Below the pieces are notes generated by a model. The model was not told the origin of the DNA. It saw nothing but the letters and a program-made list of their open reading frames with translations, and ran no database searches. A stretch of DNA of 64,000 nucleotides from the NCBI RefSeq assembly GCF_029227915.1, contig NC_079878.1, forward strand, positions 25,259,501 through 25,323,500. Reading direction: 5' to 3'. The stretch comes from Hydractinia symbiolongicarpus (Eukaryota; Cnidaria; Hydrozoa; Anthoathecata; Hydractiniidae). Numbering within the stretch: the stretch's first letter is position 1; the number at the start of each line of letters is the position of its first letter. This document shows, in pieces, positions 48,926 through 60,179 of the stretch. A program made the position numbers and the translations under genes.

Positions 48926-49688
48926 AAGCTGTATATGCTAATACGTTATCTTTAAAGATCAAGAATTTTTAAGCAGTGCCTAAAAGTTTAATCACAGGTT
49001 TGCAGTTGTAATGTGGGCTTAATAATCATGATGCAGCATAGTTTGAAAAATAGTCTAACTTTGCAAAATTCTCAACTAATGTGCCATTAGCAAAAAGGGA
49101 TGGAGATCTAGAGTGTCTCACTTCCTATATTTTGTATTTGTGTCTTTGATCCATTTGGAGTGTTGTGAATATTATAACATGGAGTTACTGTAGCCTTGTG
49201 GTTGTGTGCTGATTTGATCAACAAGCTAACCATATGATAGACAGACAATTGACCTTATAATGACTTGTTTTGTTTGTTGGCAATATAAGGAATAATTTTA
49301 TATATAAGTTTTTGATAATGTGTAGGACTAGGAACGGTTATGTAACTTCCCTTGACATAAGGTACAGCTGTGCTTAGGGTCTCAGATTTTAAAATAGTAA
49401 ACCAAAATTAAATTTGAACAGAACGCTTATTAATGTATTTAAAAGTATTTTTTGTAGTTTGTTGTGTTTTAAACTGTAATAATGTGCCAGTTTACAGCTT
49501 TTTTGTTTTAATATATTTGAAAGTATTATACTATTTGCATTGTTACACCCTTGGTTTTATATATATATTGAGTATCATTAGTTCTTTTCTTTTCTCTCAT
49601 TCAAAAAAAATTTGCAAAAATTACTTCCCACTAAAATTACTTCCATTATTAAGGTAATATAAAAGAATTGCATTTTTAGAGAAAAAGT
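48926..49688. promoter_or_regulatory. ACOT9 5' flank
   Basis: AT-rich sequence upstream of the ACOT9 start codon. No TATA box or factor site stands out clearly enough to name. Contains short open frames without domain signal. Confidence 0.3.
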
Positions 49689-52600
49689 ATGAACATCTCA
49701 TTGCTATCCCATCGTGGTTACAGACTGTGCAGAAATAAAATTATTCTAAAAGCTGTTGCTGGAATAAAACTTTGTTCCACTGATGATTCCAAAAGCAGTT
49801 ATGTAGATGAAACTAAAACGGAAGAAGTTATTGTTGGTAGTAAAACGCTTCGGAAAAAACTTCAGGTATAAATCTCATTGTTTTCCAGCCAACTTCAAAC
49901 ACTTGAAGGGATCCTGAGATACTTTTACAAGTTTGATTCACTTGAAAGATTGCATGAGAAATTCTAAAGGATATCACTTTTTGTAAAATTTCATGTGACT
50001 TCAGATAAAGCTTTTTAAATATCTTCACACTTGACCACCTTCTTGGCTTAAAGTTATTATCATAAAAGTGCATGTTTGTTATGCATTGTTACTATTATGT
50101 ACTTCTTTGCTAAATTAACAACTGATAAGTTTTTGGTATTCCCAACCAAACTTTAACAGACGAAACTTTCCCAAGTAAAAACATCCAGAAATCAAAGTAA
50201 AGAAAAAATCATGAAAGATAACTTTTACAAATAACCTATTTAAACATGTTTCTCAGCTTTTTTTAATTTTTCCAAGACTTAAGTTCTTTTAAAGATTTGT
50301 TAAAGTGAAGGAAAATGAAGGAAATGCATTGAGTGCATACCAAAATTTTTTGATAACAGTTACATATATATAATGGTCTTTCAGTTAAATATACGAGGAA
50401 AATATAAGAATATATAAATATATAAATTGGCCGATGATTTTAGGAAAATCCTATATTGCTTGGTAAAACTACTTTCATCCCTTTTATAGTGAACGAAAAT
50501 TTATCGTAAAAAATGTTCAGTAATTGTCACAAAGTCCTTAGAAGCGAAATTTTATGAAGTTTATAAAAATAATCTTTTTATCTGTGAATAAAAAAGTTGT
50601 AGCACAGAGCGTGCCAAGTGGTATTTATACAAAGAAGTTCTGTTTGATCTCAGTTTATTATATGCTATCATTATTTTAAGAAATTAATTTCTGAATGTTG
50701 TCTATAAAAAATAGATATTTTTCTGTTATGTGAATCAGAGATTTTTTTCAATCTATTTTTCATTCTGTCCGTTCATTTTTGAGCTTTTGTTTTTATATTA
50801 ACATAGCATCATGTTGGAGCAAGACAATTTTGGTTGGAGAATCTCGATATATTATCAAAAATCAATGCCAAACGAGCTTCAAAACAAGAAGATCTTATTA
50901 CAAGAAAAATGAAGGACAGTGTTCAAGAAGTGATCATACCTTTGGGTAAATATTGATAATTTACAACCTTTAGTTGATTAATTTTCGCGAAATTACCAGA
51001 AATTACTTTGTCGCTAAAATTAACCATGCAAATTTTTTGTTTCCTAGTTTTTCTCAGTAAATTTAAAATATCTCGACAGGGTTGATTAACGAAAATTAAT
51101 TTTCGCGAAGTGTATATTTTTTTAACCTTGTGAAAGTACTTTCGCGGGCAGAAACTTTTGCGTTTTTGACGCTTTTTCGCGAAAGTTTTAAAATTTTAAA
51201 ACTGCATAATGCAAAATTATTTTCACACGAAATCATAACCAATTTAAAAAACGTGAAAGTTTTTCACTCGAAAAAGTATTTTATTTTAAAGTAATTTTAA
51301 GGCAAATTTAATCCCTGAAATACATTGTTATCAAAAAAATCAATGACACATGTAATTTGTAATTTTGCCATGCTAAACATTTCTCTAATATCTTTATTTC
51401 CTCCAGTACTTGTCGCAGCTTTCTTTTTTTTTGGAGTTTTCACAACTTTGGTAAGGTCATTACAAAATTAAAAAGGTTGCGAACGACTTTGTCTTATGCA
51501 GGCTCAATATAAAGATTCGTGATCAATTAGCAAAATTCCGCGGTACATTAGTGAAGAGGCCTATTACCTTAAACAAAGCAAGAAAAATTATAAAATTTGA
51601 AAAGAAAAATATATTTTTTTTTTCAATTCGCGAAATTTGTTAACAAAAACCGCGAAACGCGAAAGTTTATTTCATAAACTCTGCACGCAAAAGTTTCTGC
51701 CCGCGAAAGTTTCTGCCCGCGAAAGTTTCTGCCCTTAAGTCTTCGCGAAAATTATTTAACCCAAGGTACATACACTACTCTCTGTGTCTGGTAGACTCTT
51801 TTAGTTGTAGCTAGGCTCGGACAAGTCCCTTTCACCCACCCTCCTTGATATATCCTAAAGAAAAAAGAAAAATGCATCTGATTATAAGTGTTTGCGGTAA
51901 ATGGATTACAAGTAGCAAGTATTTTTGTACATAATAAATAAGGAATTATCATGGCACATCCGTGTGTCTATTTTCTGCTCTACTGTTTATGTACAATTGT
52001 GTATATAGGTTCCAACCCTGCTGAACACGACAAATATTTAAATTTCTATGGGACGGTAAGATTTGGAAAACTTTTGGAAGATATGGATACATTGGCTGGT
52101 TGGGTTGGTTTTAAATACTTTAAAGGTCCTTCAGAAAGGGCACCGTTTTCGTTAGTAACAGCCTGTGTTGATAAAATCGATTTAAAAGAATCTCTTGTTG
52201 AATCGAACAAAGACATCAAATTAAAAGGTTTTGTGTCGTGGGCTGGTAAAACATCTTTGGAGGTGACAATACATATTGATCAGCAATCAAAAGATGGTTG
52301 GAAACGTCTTGCCGAGGCCGTGTTTGTTATGGTCGCCAGGTCGTTAAAAGATGGCACCGCCGCTGTGGTTAATAAAATTGAAGCCGTTGATGTTGAAGAA
52401 AAGCATTACTATGAACGAGGCAAAGTTAACAAAGCTTTGCGCCAGAAGAAATTGAAGGAGTCGTTGTTTAGAATGCCCCCCACTGCGAAGGAGAGAGATG
52501 TGATCCATAATATGTTTTTGGCGACGCTTGATCCTAACAAATCAACTTTTCACAGTCGTGTGAAACCAAAAGATACTGTTTGGATGGAAGATACTCAGTT

Positions 52601-53018
52601 GAAGAATATAATTATCTGTCACCCACAATCAAGGAATTTGTATAACAAAATATTTGGTGGTTTTTTAATGAGAGAAGCGTTCGAATTAGCATGGGCGACA
52701 GCGACCGTTTTTATAAAATCGAGACCAACTGTGATTTCTATGGATGACATTACCTTTCGTAAACCAGTTGAAGTTGGTTCGCTGCTTTACTTATCGAGTC
52801 AAATTGTGTTCACGAAAGGAAAGTACCTGCAAACTAGAGTACATGCTGAGGTGTTGGATCCCAAGACTGGTCACGTGGACACGACAAACATTTTTCATTT
52901 TCATTTCACAAGTGAAAAGGATATAAAGAATGTTATGCCCATGTCGTACGGCGAATACATTCTTTATTTGGACGGAAGGCGTCACTGTCCGCGACATATT
53001 CTTGACGACGACAGCTGA
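49689..53018 (+). CDS. ACOT9: ACOT9-type mitochondrial acyl-CoA thioesterase, three exons
   Basis: Hydrolyses acyl-CoA to free acid and CoA in mitochondria. Exons 49689-49865, 50807-50945 and 52009-53018, GT-AG borders, phases consistent, 441 residues; human ACOT9 is of similar length. The N-terminus MNISLLSHRGYRLCRNKI is Arg/Ser-rich without acids, as in a mitochondrial presequence. Exon 2 ends in RKMKDSVQEVIIPLG, matching the family's RMKDSYxEVxxPLG. Exon 3 alone carries both hotdog domains: first RFGKLLEDMDTLAGWVGFKY and FVSWAGKTSLEV, second VWMEDTQLKNIIICHPQ, NKIFGGFLMREAFELAWATA and PVEVGSLLYLSSQ, closing with YGEYILYLDGRRH. The open frame runs left past 52009 to 51951, but that part is intron. 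One gene with no evident neighbour link. Confidence 0.95.
50960..51770. mobile_element. Composite of TTCGCGAA-rich MITEs in ACOT9 intron 2
   Basis: Inverted GGGCAGAAACTTTTGCG (51146) and GCGAAAGTTTCTGCCC (three tandem copies, 51,688-51,734, the last followed by TTAA) mark a member of the MITE family at 38,884. Outside it, TTAATTTTCGCGAAATTACC and ACGAAAATTAATTTTCGCG suggest a second related copy. All non-coding. Confidence 0.55.
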
Positions 53019-55256
53019 TGTTTATGCTAAAAGAAAGCTAAATTATTGTGCATATAGAGTTTAAAATTTCTTTTTAATTTTTTGCTGATCCTGAAAAATT
53101 TTAAAATATTTAATAGAACAACCCTGGAAAAAGTATATTGGGGATTTTATCTTGAGTTCCTTAATATTAACTTTGGAGATGGAGGACGTATAGTTATTGC
53201 TAACAGGAATGCTCCAGGGACCTTGGAGGTAAGCAGCATTGACTTTGTGTAAATGGGAAGGGGGGGGGAGAATTAAAGGAAGAAGAATGAAAATTATTTT
53301 CAGGGTTGCAGTAAAAATGTTTTCAATCAGACTGATCCTAATTTATTCTGTTCATATTTTTAACTTTATATTAATCTTAAGTGGTATTTTTTTCACCGAG
53401 TTCTACAACACCACTACCTTAGATGGAGCGTACAAAAATATATATTATAAATATAAAGATATTTAAGTGTTTATTTGATTAGCTGCATTGTATAGTATTA
53501 CGAGCTAATAATATATGTACCACTGAAATCCTTGAACCTCATGACCAAAGTTTCAATGTATAAAAACAATTAAAGACTGTATCTACATGATATTCTTTCT
53601 CACTAGTCAAATAAATTTGTGACAACTTGTTACGATGTTGCATTCAGCAGTTGATGTCAACGTTATCAAGAAGCCTAGGTTCTTGATAACATTGACATCA
53701 TAGAAATTGATATCCCTTATCCTGAAATAAACATTTAAAAAAGCCTGCGCCACAGCTGTAATTGAAATGAAATGTTGCCGCATGATCTACAGTTTTTCTG
53801 AGTACGATGAACCCTCTCCACATATTTTTAAGAGCTACAATATATCTCATACGACGCTAATACCAAGACCAACACATTTCAAAAATGACTTTTATAGAAA
53901 GCTATATATTCTTGTACACTAATTTGTTGAAAAGAAAAAATGATAAGTTATTGTCGACAGTTGCAGGAAATGCTTGAACCGATACGAATTGGAAATCAAA
54001 CAATCTCCCCTCGCATAGCGCGCGGAAATTAAATAATTTAAATGGACTAAAATGTTTCTTGTACTAGTGATATTTGTCCTAGGTTATTTTGACAGGTATT
54101 TGTTGTAATCACTAGTTTTTAATTTTAAATAAATCGCGCAATATTTAATAATGATATTTTTTCTGCAATTCACGTGTTGTAATGTGAAGCAAGCTAAACT
54201 ACTCGCATCTTAAACTCGTACTTTTATGTTTTTTAGTCTTGAACTTGATACAGAATTTTATTCAGAGTATTCCATATCTAACTTTGTATTTCTTCATCGA
54301 ACCTACAACCACAGACATATTGAAAAAAAGGGCGGAACTTCATAGATCGCAACCACTAACAATTAAGAACGCCGTTTTTAAGTGACATGCACTGCGAACT
54401 TGTCAATGCAATGTCACAGCGGACCATCTTCACGGGTGCTAATTTTTGCTGACAGCATGCCCCGATTTCGATATGTTTATTTCGGGCAGCTTTGGCGGGT
54501 GGAGTGAATTGTTTCATAATACAGATTTTGTGGTAACCCTGCCAAAGTAGAAAGCAGAGTCCAAATGATGCTGTTTGCCTATTTCGAGAAGTACCTAGAA
54601 AAAGAACGATTTTCCAAATTTCATTTCTAGAGTTGTACACATCGTGTGGGTGAAATAAAATTTGTAAAAGTGAAGCGATCTAATTAAAGTCAAGATTTGC
54701 TAGGATGCGCGATAATAACGTGCACGAATTTTAAGTGAAATATTATTCTTTAATGGATTTTTTTTAAAGTCATCTTGAAATAATAAATAAACAAAAGATC
54801 CCCAAAAAAATTTTTATCATGGTTAAACACAGACAGACGATACAAAATAGCTACTGTGAATCCCCGAAAATGATCCTCACCTCGGCCCCGATAATAAGTT
54901 TAACTTTTTTTAATTGTTTCTTTTTCCCCGATAATAAGCTTCCCCTGAGCCTTTGGGCTTATATTTGAAAAACCAAGATAACATTCGATGCTTTTTTCGA
55001 AAACTAATTGGATTGTTACTGAACGTTATGAAAAATATCTGCCAGTGAGTGTCAGTGAAAATGATGATGATTTTTTTCTCTTTCTGAAAATCTAAAACGG
55101 CGAGAAAGGTGTCCCTACTCTCTGGTTGAAGATTAAAGGTGTCGTATGTATAGAAAGTATGTTGTGTTTCGGTAAAAGAGAGCGCACAGGCCTTGTTTTT
55201 TATACTGCTTTCTGTTAGTGTCGTGATTCATAAAATCAAAACTATCACATCGGGTT
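53019..55256. other. Intergenic
   Basis: AT-rich, no gene recognised. It holds the hairpin at 53652-53700 (separate entry). Around 54,890-54,960 there are two copies of CCCCGATAATAAG, probably from a small decayed repeat. Confidence 0.35.
53652..53700. repeat. 49-nt hairpin, 21-bp stem
   Basis: Arms TGATGTCAACGTTATCAAG+AA and its reverse complement with a single C-A mismatch, loop GCCTAGG. It lies about 630 bp downstream of ACOT9. Could be a small MITE or a small-RNA precursor; the stem is short for the latter. Confidence 0.6.
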
Positions 55257-55366
55257 CAACCTCGTTTCCAGGGCATTTTGCCTTGTTGATGAAGTTGATA
55301 GCGGCCACATTGTTGGGAACTCCGTAATAACAGCTCAGGGGTCACAAGACCCTGAAAACGAGGTTG
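55257..55366. mobile_element. 110-bp MITE of the CAACCTCG family
   Basis: Left CAACCTCGTTTCCAGGGC, right CCCTGAAAACGAGGTTG, inverted. Flanks ATCGGGTT and ATCAGGGTT look like a target duplication with a one-base indel. Same ends as the elements at 32905-37879 and 33789-36438, so this is a minimal member of the family. Confidence 0.72.
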
Positions 55367-56998
55367 ATCAGGGTTGTCACTCTTTTTTAGGCACAAATTT
55401 AAATATTTAAGTTTTGAAAAGAACTTTCAACCCTTTTAAAGATAATCACAGTATTTTCAAAAATATTTAGAAGATTTTAAAATTTCTCTACAGAAACTGA
55501 AAATCTTTAAGATTTTAAAACTTTTTAGGGGGATAAAATTTTGCCAAATTGGCGAATTTTGTCGAAACTTTCACCTCGTGGGCTATCTGAGGGAAACGAA
55601 AACTATATGCTATTTCTCATAAGGCATAAGGGATCAAACTTTAACGTTGAAAGAGTTCTGGTGAAGGCATGCTTTTATTCTTTGAAATTTAGCGCAATAT
55701 TAAGGACAGCTTTTGCCAGCGCTGTTCGTTTTATTAGCTAAAAGCGCTGCAGCGTATAATTCCGTAATTCCATGATTTCAAACTTGCTAGAGTCGTCACC
55801 ATTTTCAGTTTGTGCGTACTCTTTAGTTTTCAGTGTGCTGTTCGGAATAACGACAATTTTTTACTTCCATATAAAATTTATTTTAATGCACCAGTCCTAA
55901 AATACAAGCCACAAAATAATGCGTATATTTTAGTTCGTCGTAATTTATATACAATATATTAATATTTTTTTCACCATACATAATTAGTGCGTTGGACCAT
56001 ACTTAGGGAGGATTTAGCCAGCTTTTAAAACATTCCAGAGATTTCACGATTTTTTTTAGCAAAATTAATTTCGCGAATCAGCATTTTAATCCACTTGGCG
56101 TAAAATTAACATTCGCAAAATTCAAAATGCTTTTGTTCTATAGGTCTGCGTTTAATTTTACCTCGTTTGCGAAAAAATGAAAAAAATAAATATAGCAAAA
56201 AAAAAATTTATTTCTCTGACACCTTACAAAGAACTATATATTATATTTAAAATACCTGCAAAACTTCTATCCACCAAGCAAAATGTTTTATGCAGGAATT
56301 TCCTATTTGGTTGGCAAGCAGAACTCTAAGTCAGTTTAAAATCTGATGTCATAACAGTCAACAATTTCTGTTATTTTTTATTCTACGGATGAAACATTTT
56401 GCTTGGAGGAAGATCATTTATTAACCTGTTGTTAAAACACTCTGTAAATACACACTGTAAAAACATGTAAAAAATATGTACAAGTTTTAATGCCCTTAAC
56501 TCTTCAAAACATGCAAACGAGGCAAGCGTTAGCGTGCACAACAATGCATACCGGTATGTCATTTCTGTACACAATGCAATGCATGCCGGTATGTCGTTGT
56601 GTTAAGGAAAAATAAAAAGGTCCAATTCTTCCACCTATCAGATTCAATGCGAAACACAAATGATTCTCTTGGAAAAAAAAATTTGTTCGTCAAAAAAGTT
56701 ATTAAAAATTCTGGATTAGTAAAAACAAATACATAAATAACTAATAATTATAATGTTAAAAAATACCCTCGTTAAAGTAGGTTTTATTGGGTGAAGAACA
56801 GAACTTCTCAAAAATCACTGAGAATTTGAGAACATAAAGTTTCAAAGATGTAGATAATTCACTATGGGACACTCCAATTTTGTTTGATAATAAAAAAAAT
56901 ATTTAGCAGCGGCTGGCGTCTATTAAGCACTAGAGGGTAGCAGGTAAAAAGTACAACAAAAAAGGGGATAAAATTACTTGCCGTATTAAACGAAATGT
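55367..56998. other. Intergenic / ARRDC 3' flank
   Basis: AT-rich; two GCATxCCGGTATGTC palindromic copies near 56,547 and 56,582. No gene recognised. Confidence 0.35.
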
Positions 56999-59900
56999 TC
57001 ATTCTATCGGCGGCATGACGCTATCAACAGCCGCTTCTTGTGGAGTGGGAGCACGTTCTGGCTCATCTGGTAATGCCGTCGGTGTCGCAGGTTTCTAAAA
57101 CAAATATTTTTTAGAAGAAATTAACACAAAAATGTTCATCATAAAATCCCGCAAACAATATTTAATAAAATATTGGAGAACTGAAAACAAATCATCTCAA
57201 GAGCTCACATGAATCGACGCCTCTTTAAAATAAACGCCTAGGGTAATCAGCTAAATGGAATTAACTCCCATTGGGTGTTTTACATCGTAGCGAATAAAGC
57301 ATATAGGTTTCGTAGTTTTTTTTTTATCAGTGCTTAATTTTTACTTGAAATCACATGATAACCACACGAAAATAGAAATATGTATAATAACGCCCTTTTT
57401 TACCGCCCTTTCAAAATTGACGCTTGGGTTAAACATTTTATCTTACACAGTGAAGCAACACCTACCTTGCTAGGCACAGCGTACGTATATATTGGAACGT
57501 ATTTGTCATGTTGGTAATCTTTATCTTTAGGTTTTTCATCCTTCTTGTTTAGCTTGACCGGTTTTTGGTCTGGTATCTCCGAGTATAACGGCGGGATCAT
57601 GTCCGGGTGGCCAAGAAATTCCATAGGAGCTGGTCCAACTTTGCTTGGTTTCGCTTCTACATGAAATTAAATATTTTGACAATTTGTGTCCCTAACTTAG
57701 AGAAAAATTTGTTTGCGGAAGAAAAAATTGCGGAGTTTAAGTGTGCGAATAGATGCAAACGCAAAATGAAAGATTGTAATTCACATATTTTTCATTGAAA
57801 TTGAGGAATAAAAAATCGCGAAATTGGAAAAGCGAATATTTTTGCTAATATACCATATGTTCAAAGAATTATTGCAAACAAGAGAGAAATTAGGTAAATT
57901 GTGAAATAAGCACTGCGTACTTTTTTGTTCAAAACAAGAGGAATTTAAGCTTGCGAATACGCGGAAAACTTGCAGACATCAATACCGCATTCAATTCTTC
58001 CGAATTTTCGAATAAGTTCCAAAATCACAAAAAATATGTTCTTTACAAAGAAGACCAAAATTTTTACGTCTAAAATTCTTCCATCGAGGTAACCGACACA
58101 AATCTGTCAGATTCACGGTTAGCTTAATGGCTTAGTTTACACGACCCATATCATATTTTATGCTTTTCACACAAATCACATTACTCTTCACACACTAAGG
58201 AATTCTACTTACCAACTTTACTTTGCTTCAATGATGATTCAGGAGGAGGGTTACCATACGACGTAATATATGGTACTGTTGCGATGACAACAGGTAGTTT
58301 AAACTCCATATCAATTCCCATTGGTACATCAAGATGAATTTCAACCCAGTATTTGATTTTTATGAACTTACTGTTTTGCAAGGTGGGAACAAGTGGAGGC
58401 ACATGTAACGGCTCGCTTTCCCAGTTCAAAACACCACCCTCTTTGATATCACCAGCTGTAAAATAAACATTGCAGAATATTGCAGATTTCAGCATGCTGG
58501 CCATATTTGCATAAATTTGTAGTAATTTTCGCGGATTTGCGAAATATCTGAGAATTGCAGTGGAATTTATTAAATATTTTTATAAATAAGTAGTTATTAG
58601 TTTATTTTTAAGAATTACCTTCTTTAATATACCATAAAAACACAATTCATGTTAAATAGCTTTTTCAGAGAACTATTATGCCTATAATTACGCTCAATTC
58701 TTGTTACGCGAAAATTAACACAAACGCGAAATAGGAAGATACAAAATATTCATATTATCTACTGTGCAGGAAATTTTCAATTAACAAGTACAAAGTTTTG
58801 CAAACGTAAAATTTAAAAACAACTTTTGTTTTAAAAGTAAGATCCAGAACAAGTGAGAAATCTGTCATAAAAATTATTAAAAATGACGATCACCGTGCGT
58901 TAAAGTACTTTATTGAATTAATGTCAGTAAACTTTCGTCGGATAAAGGTGTTACTTTGAGGATACTTTGGTGCGTTTCTACAAAAACACTTACAAGAAAT
59001 TTTAGCAACGGTATGTTCGATATCTCGTTCATCCTTACCAGCACCTTCCTTGCGTTTAGCGTTAAATTCAACTTTTTGGATTAGTTTCGCACTTAAGCCA
59101 TCCATTTCACGACTTGTGTTATTGGCAACAGAAGCTTTGATGAGTATCGATTCGCCTGGACAATAAGCAGATCGATCCAAGTTGGCCGACAACACTAAAG
59201 GTCCTGATGCACAACACAAGCAACCTATAAAAATGAAATCAATTTTTATTGAACTACAAGGCTTTAATCGTCACTTCCTTGTAATTTTTTGCTTTTCATT
59301 TTCTTAAATTATAAAGAAAATTTTGCGATGCAAAAAAACTACCAAATTTTGCATTTTAATAATCGTCGCGATTGAACAAGTTTAATGGATTTAAAATGAG
59401 AATTTATATGAGAATTTATTTTTTACGCCCACTAAAACTAGATAAAAAATGGAACTAAAGGATAAATAAATGTTTACACTTTTTCGTTGCATAATTTGTG
59501 AAGTTAGATGTTAAAAAACAGATAAATGAATGTTTACACTTTTTCGTTGCATATTTTGTGAAGTTAGATGTTAAAAAACAATGGGTGGTATGAATGATAA
59601 TAAGGATAAAGTATTATTATTCATGTAAATATTTTTAAACATATTCACATCACTACATACCTTGATAAACCCTCGAAACAGCACCTCAGTTATAATACGT
59701 CATGCATTAATAAGCATATTATAAAAACTAGTTCCACAATCTTGAGACCAGATAAAGATTGTTCAAAAAATTAAAAAAGCTTCATAGACAGTTTTGAAGC
59801 CAACTTGTTTTTCATGGGAGACAAGCTTTATAATTGTCAATAAGTTGGAATAACATAAATTGTGAAATTTTGTAAGTTTTAAATGCAATCTACTACCTAC

Positions 59901-60179
59901 CCAGAGTTTTTTCATCATTATCACCAGGTCCTCCTCGATAGATGTCTTTGTTGCTGTCAATGATCTCATTTATGACAAACATTCGTTTTAACTTCAAATC
60001 TTTTTTCCATGACTTTTTGATTTTCATTTTTAATACATATCTTATGTGACCATGGATACCCTCATAAGAAGTTTGCAGTTTTTCTGGTAACTTGAATGAA
60101 AAAGGGAAGCTGTGAGAGCCTTCTTCCAGCTTTTCTTTTTTACCTTCACCTAAACGAACATACTTCATGGTAAATGGTA
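56999..60179 (-). CDS. Alpha-arrestin (ARRDC) with PPxY motif, last five coding exons
   Basis: Alpha-arrestins are adaptors that bring NEDD4-family ubiquitin ligases to membrane proteins. Exons, descending: 59901-60179, 58994-59224, 58213-58455, 57466-57656, 56999-57094; all borders GT-AG and phases consistent (279+231+243+191+96 nt). The first listed exon completes the arrestin N domain (KYVRLGEG, GSHSFPFSFKLPEKLQTSYE, GHIRYVLKMKI). The next opens CLCCASGPLVLSANLDR and YCPGESI, the start of arrestin C. The third has PPLVPTLQNSKFIKIKYWVE and LPVVIATVP. The fourth has the tail motif DMIPPLYSEIPD, a PPxY WW-domain ligand as in vertebrate ARRDC2-4. The last ends DSVMPPIE then TGA. Upstream exons for about 80-100 N-terminal residues were not found between 60,180 and 64,000 and may lie beyond the edge. 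Confidence 0.9.
59461..59580. repeat. 60-bp tandem duplication, 2 copies
   Basis: Two adjacent 60-bp units differ at only two positions (GATAAATAAATG vs GATAAATGAATG; ATAATTTG vs ATATTTTG). Located in an ARRDC intron. Recent slippage or unequal exchange is the simple explanation. Confidence 0.9.

Noticed and set aside
51951-52008. ACOT9 start at the ATG at 51951
   Set aside because: The hydrophobic leader precedes a good acceptor at 52007-52008. Exons 1 and 2 supply a family-matching N-terminus in the right phase.
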